A stretch of DNA of 64,000 nt from Molanna angustata (lineage: Eukaryota > Arthropoda > Insecta > Trichoptera > Molannidae). Below, in pieces: positions 35,326-42,990 of the stretch; the stretch's first letter is position 1, and each line of letters opens with the position of its first letter. The notes beneath the pieces are model-generated. The model did not search any database and had not been told where the DNA came from. It saw only the letters and a program-made list of their open reading frames with translations. Made by a program: the position numbers and the translations under genes. The DNA is taken from assembly GCA_963576475.1 (NCBI GenBank), contig OY754977.1, positions 34,701,872-34,765,871 on the forward strand. Reading direction: 5' to 3'.

Positions 35326-35351
35326 CGTGTGTACCCAACTTTGCGTAACCA
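34955..35351 (-). repeat. BEL 5' LTR (397 bp)
   Basis: Same sequence as 29,535-29,903 outside a longer (GT)n run (about 35,262-35,320). It begins TGGTGGAAAAG and ends GTAACCA on the plus strand. It supplies the promoter and first poly(A) site of the minus-strand transcript; I do not see a decisive TATA box. Confidence 0.93.
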
Positions 35352-35860
35352 AATTCCAAATTGTATTGAATATTGTGATAAATTATTCCAACTTGAGATC
35401 ATAAGAGAATCGGCAGATGTTTTGTTGTTTTTTAATATTAACCATTAATGATATAATACTTTGCTATTTACCACTTTTCAAATAATTAAACAAGTTTAAT
35501 TCCAAATTGAATTAAATATTGTGAGAACTAATTCCAAATTGTATTAAATATTGTGATAACTAATTCCAAATTGTATTAAATATTGTGATAACTAATTCCA
35601 AATTGTATTAAATATTGAGAGAACTAATTCCAAATTGTAATAAATATTGAGAGAACTAATTCCAAATTGTAATAAATATTGTGATAACTAATTCCAACTT
35701 GAGATCATAAGAGAATCGGCAGATGTTTTGTTGTTTTTAATATTAACCATTATTGACATAATACTTTGCTATTTACCACTTAAATAAATAAAAAAAGGTC
35801 AGTTAAAAATTGTAATAAATATTGTCATAACTTATTTCAAATTCTATTAAATATTTTAAG
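35352..35860. repeat. 32-bp minisatellite, right part, with a longer interspersed unit
   Basis: Copies of TAATTCCAAATTGTATTAAA-type units alternate with a roughly 85-base segment (AACTTGAGATCATAAGAGAA ... TACTTTGCTATTTACCACT) that occurs twice, at about 35,391-35,478 and 35,694-35,779. The array therefore has a higher-order structure. It is the continuation of 29,335-29,534 across the BEL insertion. Confidence 0.8.
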
Positions 35861-36129
35861 GTATTCAAAATTTTTGTAAAACAACAATTATTCCCACATA
35901 CTCATATTAATAAAATTAAAAACTCATTGTATTGGAGTGATAGGTATAACATAGGTTTTTAAGATAACTCTAAGCAATCTTCTTCATTTGCATAACTATC
36001 CTTAATTTCTTTGACATAATTTCATTATATAGAATATATACAAATATTTTGTTTTAATCCATGAGAAAATCATCCAACTTTTCAATTTCCAAGGCGTCTG
36101 CAATCTGTATAAAACGTATTATTGTATAG

Positions 36130-36215
36130 GCATACCATCACGCCATGTCCCTCAAGGGGGAGGCAGAGAGAACCAAACGCCACATTTTTTCTATCTTGAT
36201 ACACGTTCATTTTGA
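36130..36215 (-). pseudogene. RTE-like LINE 3' tail, minus strand
   Basis: CATACCATCACGCCATGTCC followed by GGCAGAGAGAACCAAACGCC is the reverse complement of the terminal region of the YASETWTWQK-type element. Only about 85 bases remain. Confidence 0.65.
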
Positions 36216-36269
36216 AGTCGGTTTTTTATATGAAAGATTAGTATACAATTTATATCTAGACCTGGGCAT

Positions 36270-36565
36270 AAGAAAAGAATGAAGAAAGATGTCACGAGTA
36301 AAATGATAGTGAACACATTGATGTGGTTTGGCCACATGGGGAGAGTGAATGAGGAACGCCTGACAAACATAATATACCTAAATTGCGGACAGGAATGGAA
36401 TGAGAGGTCGAGGAAGGGATGGAACGACCATGTGAACGGTATTTTGAAAGATGGAAATTTTAGTAGCGTGAACAACAGACGAACATATAAGACTATGTAG
36501 GAATGTTGTTGAGGCAATGAATATGTCAAGATATAAATTGTGGCGTTCGGTTCTCTCTGCCTAAG
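36270..36565 (+). pseudogene. RTE-like LINE 3' end, plus strand
   Basis: The plus strand encodes NTLMWFGHMGRVNEERLTN, then after small frame changes RSRKGWNDHVNGILKDG and SSVNNRRTY, and ends in GGCGTTCGGTTCTCTCTGCC at about 36,541-36,560. With the inverted tail at 36,130 it forms a head-to-head pair. Both include the same terminal sequence, so this is two insertions or a rearrangement rather than simple twin priming. Confidence 0.65.
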
Positions 36566-36599
36566 TGGATAAACCTTGAAGTATCTACCTACGTGGATG

Positions 36600-37390
36600 T
36601 ATGAGAACATAGTTTATTTTAATATGTTGATTCGCTCTACAGCTACATTAGCGTTGGGGAGATTGTGCAATATACTTACCCAAGAAATTGTTAATTCGGA
36701 TCTAAAAAGACCCGGGCTATGAGAAGGTATCACAGAATTTGGAAGATAAAAGAGTTTGAGAAATTTAAGGTTTCTGAGAATTTTTTTGATCTATTTATTT
36801 AATATCATCCTGCTTATTGAATAAACATCGCAAAATATAAGTCAACTAAATATTTTTATTTATTTTAGGGACAAACACAGTCTTATGAAATATACAAAAA
36901 ACATACACTTAAAACATAAAAATGATTTAAAAACTTAGTTTACTGTTATTGTATGTTTGCCTATGATGGAAAGGAAAAGAAAGGAAAAGGGATTTTTTTT
37001 AATTAATTGTTTTAAAAATTATAATTATTCAAACATAAATTGGGTTAATATTACTTACATTCAAAGTTGTACCTATATAAAATTAAAAAATACGAAAATA
37101 TAAAAGAGTACATGAAATCTTAGAATAAAGTATGCTTTTCAAGCAGGAGGACAAGGCTTCGGCATATTATGGTTATCATAATTGTAACTTATTAAAAGTT
37201 TGATCAAAATGCCAAAATAACACTGTGAAAATAAATTATCGCACATAATTATGTATTCACTCCTTTAAGTGCACCATTGTTTTAAATCATCCAAACAAAA
37301 AATAAAAAGAAAATTAAAAATATATGCCGCTCACTATATTTTCTTAGAAAATTAAATTCTAAAACTTATTTTCACCTTAAGACTAAAATA
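36600..37390. other. A+T-rich stretch, nothing firm
   Basis: A TTTATTTATTTTAGGG phrase at about 36,854 followed by A-rich sequence resembles a minus-strand LINE 3' UTR. A GGAAAGGAAAAGAAAGGAAAAG purine run lies near 36,968. No gene recognised. Confidence 0.35.
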
Positions 37391-37414
37391 CTCAAAATTA
37401 CGTTTGCTTATTAG

Positions 37415-37567
37415 GAGAACCTGTCGCTAGAATTGGCACCTCAGCTGAAGGAGAAGTATGTGAGGAGAATACACGTGATTAGCAGTACAAAGGCTGATGG
37501 TCCACTGGTGCTGGACCCTTGTTGGAGCTCAGCTAGACTCTCTTCTGGAACAAGGTTATATCATCAG
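37415..37567 (+). CDS. Candidate internal exon of an unidentified host gene
   Basis: 153 bases (exactly 51 codons) are open in one frame, preceded by TTTGCTTATTAG and followed by GTATAT, so both ends fit splice acceptor and donor sites with phase 0 at each edge. The translation begins ENLSLELAPQLKEKYVRRIH and ends LDPCWSSARLSSGTRLYHQ. Codon use is much richer in G and C (CTG, GTG, GAG) than the surrounding A+T-rich DNA, as expected for a conserved protein. It matches none of the element families visible in the window. I do not recognise the protein. No second exon was found nearby, so the gene would need long introns. An unrecognised transposon fragment remains possible. Confidence 0.5.
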
Positions 37568-37825
37568 GTATATAATATTATATTAAGAATCAAAAGTTGA
37601 TTGTGAATAAGTTTGATGTATTTTCATGCACAAACTGGAAGGTTATTTTTGTTTGAAAATGAATATTTTTTTAATAATAATTGCATATATGGATATACGC
37701 ATAAATTGGATTCTATTTATCTTCCATCACCATCCGTTCTGCTTATGGAGATAAATAACGACCCCTTACACAGAACATAAATTTTTTTTTTATTTGCATA
37801 TTCGCAAACATTGGATTTTTTTTCC

Positions 37826-38150
37826 GAATAGAGACGAAGTTGGAATATTACAGAAAAACCAGGAAATCAAGGCACCTACAAGGCTTACGATCTGGCGCAG
37901 TTCAGGGGTCACATCTGTGCGAGAACACCGTCCCCTCATTTATAAGGACTGTTCACAAATAAACCAATCTCTCAATAGATGTCGTTACAAAAGGGTTTCT
38001 TCGTTACTTCATAGATGGCAATACTAATAATGTCTTATTTTCATATGATTAGTTACTCACTATTCAAATATATAGAACTTTCAAAATTTGCATTGATAAG
38101 GGAATTCAATAAGAAGGCATAATTAGTGGCATAATTAGTGGCATAAAGGT
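37826..38150. repeat. Dispersed repeat W, copy 3, rearranged
   Basis: AATAGAGACGAAGTTGGAAT and GGAAATCAAGGCACC are the reverse complement of the right part of 22,325-22,500. GGGAATTCAATAAGAAGGCA near 38,090 matches the left part. CACATCTGTGCGAGAACACC near 37,910 recurs at 55,558. It ends with a duplicated TAATTAGTGGCA. Confidence 0.5.
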
Positions 38151-38174
38151 TGTAGGTTACATTGTAACCTACTT
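38143..38174. repeat. 9-bp hairpin
   Basis: GTAGGTTAC and GTAACCTAC pair perfectly around ATT, just left of the foldback element. Confidence 0.6.
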
Positions 38175-38271
38175 TTATAAGATCCGTCGAGTGAGTTCCA
38201 TAAAATGTTTGTATGGCGCCAACTAAAAAAATATTTTGTATAAATTTAAATATATTAGCAAAACTAACACC

Positions 38272-39172
38272 CGTATTTAGAGATAAAATATAAGGATTGA
38301 GGAGGCCTTAGGCTTCAAATTTCATATTATTTGAAATAATATACCTTTAAGTGGTTAATAGTAGGCTATATAGTATATTTTAAAAATCTTTATTCTATTG
38401 CATGAGTTTTTTTGAAATTTGATTTTGTCGAACACTTTTCTTGTAAAATTACTAAAATCATTTTTTCATTGTATAATTAAAAAAAATCAAGGCCTATGAA
38501 GAAGAAATTTACATCAATCGTAAGGGAATATAATAATTCGTTGAAATCATTTTTATTAACACTGTGGAAATCCATAATAATTAAGTAAATAAAATTTTTA
38601 AATAAAAATTTTGGTAACAAAAAACTTTGTTTCTTCCACTTCACATTTATATTTGACCTACAAACCTACACCGCTCGCTACCGCTCACCCCCACCAGTTA
38701 ATTACCCCCGCCATACTCAACCCGCCCACACTCGCCAATGGAAGATGACAACACGCACAATAGAATCAGTCACATTTCAGATGCTGAAGATGAACTAGTA
38801 CAGTTCGAAAACGTTCCATCAAATATAAATGTGAAGTGGAAGAAACAAAGTTTTTTGTTAGCAAAATTTTTATTTAAAAATTTTATTTACTTAATTAGGA
38901 ATATTATAATCTACCGGATGAGTTTTTAACTATATTAATATTTATATTACTATTCTCACTATTTAAAAAAACTCTAAATTTTACCTTTTCTTCAGGAGAA
39001 AATACTGTATATCACAGATAAGTGATATACAAAATTTTTTCGTGATTCATACATTATTAGGGAATTCAGTGTGCATATTTGTGTGAATCCGTATGTCCAG
39101 GGTATACAAGGGCCTTAAACAACAATGTCAATGACGCCTCCTCAATCCTAATAATTGTCTCTGAATAAGAAT
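38272..39172. mobile_element. 0.9-kb foldback element with a short ORF
   Basis: Two separate pairs of inverted repeats are nested symmetrically. The outer ends share AGGATTGAGGAGGC (about 38,295 and, inverted, 39,140) plus flanking similarity out to TATTTAGAGA / TATTCAGAGA. An inner pair of about 80 bases (38,578-38,656 and 38,820-38,898) differs at only a base or two. The loop holds ATG 38,738 and the short frame MEDDNTHNRISHISDAEDEL followed by VQFENV. The frame reads into the right inner arm and stops at 38,929. An acidic N-terminus like this occurs in some DNA transposases, so the ORF could be a remnant; that is speculation. No clear target duplication seen. Confidence 0.6.
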
Positions 39173-39179
39173 ATTAGAT

Positions 39180-39719
39180 TAATTTCCTCATAATATAATA
39201 AATTGAGCTGTCTGCGGAGAACAATTAATTTAACCTTAATTATCGGTACTTCCCATATAAATAACTACCTATCTAAACAAGTCTGGCAACGTTGTTTGGT
39301 AAAGGTGTCTGTTGATGGTTGGGTGGTGAATGTAGAGATGATGAGTGATATTGAATTACCTTCCGTTATGATGACACTTTCACCTTTTATCTGTCACTCA
39401 CATTCACTAAATTATTGTTATTTTTGTCGCTTTCCGCCAATTCCCTCCCTCTCCGACACCCCTACATCCCCCTTATCCAACAAACAACCACGCACCTACA
39501 CAAATTTCCATAAGAATAACATTCTAACAAACAGGGTTGACACAAATTAAAATTTTCTTTTATTTTTTTTTGCGTTAGTTCATAGTCCGATACATAATAA
39601 CGGATGACAAAGTCCTTTGAAACCGAAGTAATGAAGTAACTCATCAGCGATTAAAACAAAGTTTATTGAAATAAATAAAATTGTCAAATAAAGGAACCTT
39701 ACATAAATTATAATACAAA
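39180..39719. other. Unassigned sequence
   Basis: Contains a C-rich patch at about 39,435-39,500 and a 115-codon frame without recognised motifs. It could be retroposon 3' UTR. Nothing firmer can be said. Confidence 0.35.
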
Positions 39720-39800
39720 ACTTATAATAATAATAAGAATTTATAAAGCGCAGTTTAGTGATACAAGATCACTCCAAGGGCGTCATGATTATTTTTTTTA
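39720..39800 (-). repeat. 3' tail of the LINE family seen at 1,490-1,800
   Basis: (TAA)n and AGCGCAGTTTAGTGATACAA then GATCACTCCAAGGGCG match 1,525-1,560 in diverged form. Only the non-coding end is left. Confidence 0.45.
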
Positions 39801-39889
39801 GCTCCACTAAGCAAAGCAGTCTTAAGCAGTCTACCGAAGGTGTCAATGCTCTGAAATCCACGTATATCAATTTGGGGCAATTTATTTCA

Positions 39890-40425
39890 TTAGAAACCAC
39901 TAAAAGAACACGTCAGTTGGTATATATCTTCAGGAGTATAAGAAATATTGTCGACCATCGAACTATCAAAACTATTTACTACGCACTATGTCAATCCATC
40001 ATTACTTATGGCATTCTTATTTGGGGCAACTGCGCAAATTCAATATTAAATTCCCTTTACAAGAGTCAAAAACTTGTAATCAAAATTATTTTGTCCCGCC
40101 CTATAAGATTCCCTACTCGAAACCTTTTTGAAAACTTCAAAGTCCTAACTCTACATCAACTCTACACTAAATGCCTTATTTGCTACTTTACATTTAAAGA
40201 CACCGATAAAACACGATCACAACAAACAAGATCTACACGTACGTCATCTCACTTAAACTACCATATACCTCATCCAAACACTAGCCTTGCTCAGCGACAC
40301 TATTCATATCAAGCTCCCACTATTTACAATACCATCCCAGATTCTATTAAAAATATCAATAACTACCAAAGGTTCAAAAGGGAAATAACCCTATGGATCA
40401 TCGAATCAAACCCACCACAGTAACT
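39890..40425 (+). pseudogene. CR1/Jockey-type LINE C-terminal region, family L3
   Basis: This is about 178 open codons of the part following the RT domain: RQLVYIFRSIRNIVDHRTIK, TIYYALCQSIITYGILIWG, SLYKSQKLVIKIILSRPIRF, NFKVLTLHQLYTKCL, SLAQRHYSYQAPTIYNTIPD and FKREITLWI, then a stop. This is the 'IYYAL.QS...YGI..WG' region that follows the RT thumb in these LINEs. No RT catalytic box is present, so it is a 5'-truncated copy. Upstream (39,758-39,890) the same frame is open but not similar to anything. A (TG)n array begins about 45 bases downstream. Confidence 0.75.
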
Positions 40426-40463
40426 TCTTTCTCATTTCTTTAACTTATTGTTTGTTTACTGTA

Positions 40464-40467
<4 letters not shown>

Positions 40468-40525
<58 letters not shown>

Positions 40526-40530
40526 GTGTG
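40468..40530. repeat. (TG)n microsatellite
   Basis: About 30 TG units with one interruption. Confidence 0.95.
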
Positions 40531-40635
40531 TATTTTATATGGTTCAGTATATTACGTGTGTATGGAGAGTGCCTGTGCATGTATGTTAGGAAGTGTATGA
40601 TCAATTGTGCTAAATCCACTTTAAAATAATGTTGT

Positions 40636-41305
40636 TTAACTTACAAAACCAAAGACTGCATCCAATATAACACAGGGATTATCCCTAGCATATTGGAGAG
40701 CAAAACCTCTAATTGACAACAAAGCGCAAGAGAGTGTCAATGGTCTGGATGTGTCTGTGTACCCTTCCATTGTCTCTGTCTCAAATATATACATAATATT
40801 TTTTTTTTTATATATACCTTTAATATTGATGTCAAACCTCTTAATGTACAATGTCATGTTTATTATAAATAAAAATAAATAAAACCCGTTCATTCTGAAT
40901 CCGCGATCTTGGTAAACCGCCTTATTGACTCTGTCCATTTGTTTGTATTGAGAATTCGTTTGTATTGTATGTTTAAGTCTTGTATTTTCTATTAAATGTA
41001 TGTTCTTTATATCTTTTGCAACTAAATTTAGGATCTTTTGAGCCAAGTATTGATAATGTCTTTGTCCGTATGTAGTGTTTGCCTTCGGAGTGATTAGTTG
41101 ATGTATTGTGTCTTGTATCGTGAGAATGTTGAGCAGTAATATGGTTTTTCTTAGTGAATTAGAATTTGTTTAATATAGAGTTATGCTGTATTTAGTACGT
41201 TAAAGTCTTTAAATAGTTGAATGGTAGGTAAATAGAAAGGTTTTTTTTAATAATAAATTTAATTAGAGCTTTCTTAGCCTTAAATAGAGGATCCATATTT
41301 GTTTT
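40636..41305 (-). pseudogene. LINE family L3 3' region, second copy
   Basis: From 40,940 to 41,300 it is a close copy of 6,220-6,570, including the phrase TGTATGTTCTTTATATCTT and the reading LAQKILNLVAKDIKNIHLIE on the minus strand. It also contains a diverged tail from the family at 1,567 (CCGCCTTATTGACTCTGTCC). The frame is broken. Repeat X interrupts it at about 41,306. Confidence 0.6.
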
Positions 41306-41620
41306 TTTTTATTCCATTCCATTTTCTGTGAGGCACCGGCTTAGAATAGTGCTTTCACTCTATTCTATTATTGTTTTCGAGTGTCCCTTAAGAGCCGGGT
41401 AATCGAAAATACAACAGGCAACAATAACATCTCACATAGTTCAGCAATGAGGTTCACCACCCATTCTGAATATAGTGCCTTTTAGGTGAGACGAGACTGG
41501 TGTGTGGGTATACACATATATGTTGTGCTCCCTTTTATAAGGCAATGCACACCCGCACACCTTTCGCTGGTTATCCCACATTGTGGAATATGCCGTGATG
41601 GTATGAATGAATGAATGAAT
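41306..41620 (+). repeat. SINE-like repeat X, copy 1
   Basis: About 310 non-coding bases, including TGTGAGGCACCGGCTTAGAA, GAGCCGGGTAATCGAAAATA, CAACAGGCAACAATAACATC and GGTTATCCCACATTGTGG. It ends CCGTGATGGTATG(AATG)n. The inverted copy at 56,905-57,178 matches throughout. The end GTGATGGTATG is the same as that of the YASETWTWQK-type RTE family, suggesting X borrows that LINE's machinery. Confidence 0.65.
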
Positions 41621-42990
41621 TTTTTTTTTTTTTTTATTTATTAATTTCCATAATACAATATAAAGTAAAATATAAAACATTGTTCATGAAATATATTAAT
41701 GGAATTTATTACCTCACTAGGCAAAGCCTGTTCTGAGGTTATACTAGGCAATAAGTAAGCATAAATTTCAGCTACGTGAATTCTTAATATCTAAGGCACA
41801 AAAAAATATAAAAAATACAAATAATAAAGTACAAAAGTACACATTTTAAGTCATAAAAAAAATATAAAAAAGTACATATAAAATACAATTGTAGGTACAT
41901 GAAAAAAGTTATTAGGTGTCTTTGTGTTTTTGTTAATGTGAGGGTGTGTTTGCGTGTGTGGATATGTGTAAAAGGGTGTATGAAAAAGATTTTGATTGTA
42001 AATTATATTAAAATTATCTTAGGACAAACGTCAAGTCTCTCTCTGACTCTTCCCTGCCTCTCCGAATCAACCAATCAGTAACCAGCTTTCCAAAATTATG
42101 CCCACTCGGCTGTACTTAGTCCAAGATATCAGACATAACCATATTCTGGGTGCTAAAAATGTGTAGTGTCTCTGGGCAAAAGTAGTCTGTGTATGAGTCG
42201 GTTGCAGCAAATGTCTATTTCTTGTATTAAAAGTAAGGGTGTATTGTGGTTTATATATTGCTGGGTTTTTATGTAGTTGGATGACTATTGTTCTAATATA
42301 GAGTTGTCTAACATCAAGGACCTTGAATTCCGAAAAAAACTGATTTGATGGATATCTGAAAGGTTTTCGACAAATGACCCGGAGTAGTGATTTTTGCGCG
42401 GTTGAGATGGGAAATAGGTTGGTCTTAGCTAAACCACCCCAACCTATAATCCCATAAGAGACTGACGTTTGTCCAAGAGCATAATACAACACTTTTAACG
42501 TATTTAGGTCGAAAATTTCTCTTATATTTCTAAAAACATATATCAGTTGGCGAATTTTTTTCGCAGTTATCTCCACATGTGTTGTCCATCGAAGATTTCT
42601 GTCAATTGTTATGCCAAGATATTTATAACTACTAACTCTAAGTAGTTTGGGGCAGGAGCAGTTTAGAGGCAAATCACAGTTATTATGGATAGTAATAGAT
42701 GAAGAGGACTCCTCAGGTTGTTGCCGATTATCTATGCTAAATGTCATATATTTGGTTTTTCCGATATTTAATGTCAGTAAATTATTATATAGCCATTTTT
42801 TTACGATGATCATTCCCTGCTTTGTTTTAGATGCACCTCCCCACCCGATCATTCTATGAGAGATAATGGATTGTACTAATGTATAATATATAGTTTTCAA
42901 AGTTTTTGGGTCCATTATATAACGAATATTTTTAAATATATGTATAAGTTTTATTATTTTTTCGCAGTTGCATTTACATGTTCTGTCCAT
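41621..42990 (-). pseudogene. LINE family L3: 3' UTR, poly(A) and chimeric C-terminal ORF
   Basis: The T run at 41,621-41,636 is the poly(A) tail of a minus-strand insertion, and 41,640-42,060 is its 3' UTR. The ORF (42,067-42,990) reads KTKYMTFSIDNRQQPEESSS, VSSYKYLGITIDRNLRWTTH, IYVFRNIREIFDLNTLKVLY, YALGQTSVSYGIIGWGG, EFKVLDVRQLYIRT and TFAQRHYTFLAPRIW: the RT-proximal KYLGI..D..L.W region followed by the post-RT domain. Its first part (IHIFKNIRYIMDPKTLKTIY ... IGWGGASKT, about 42,835-42,990) repeats the later domain, so one copy has landed inside another at about 42,832 with the frame preserved. No endonuclease or catalytic RT box. Confidence 0.75.

Larger units (their letters stand above)
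29535..35351 (-). mobile_element. BEL/Pao LTR retrotransposon, recent, RT-deleted
   Basis: A 5.8-kb element on the minus strand. The 5' LTR is at 34,955-35,351 and the 3' LTR at 29,535-29,903, with TG..CA ends and the 5-bp target duplication AATTC on both sides (29,530-29,534; 35,352-35,356). The LTRs are identical by eye except for the length of their (GT)n run, so insertion was recent. One long gag-pol frame lies between them and no envelope-like ORF is seen. The pol region lacks the YxDD-bearing part of the RT, so this copy should not be able to reverse-transcribe itself. The purine-rich AAGGCCGGGAGTTA next to the 3' LTR could be the polypurine tract; I do not identify the primer binding site. 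Confidence 0.93.

Noticed and set aside
29535..35351. Endogenous retrovirus with envelope gene
   Set aside because: No ORF lies between the integrase C-terminus and the 3' LTR, and domain order and protein signature are those of BEL/Pao retrotransposons.
35079..35402. Frames with Thr-His or Val-Cys runs across the BEL LTR
   Set aside because: They come from the (GT)n tract in the LTR, and the same frames occur in the other LTR.
36200..36565. Twin-priming inversion of one RTE insertion
   Set aside because: Both orientations include the same terminal sequence, which one twin-primed insertion would not duplicate.
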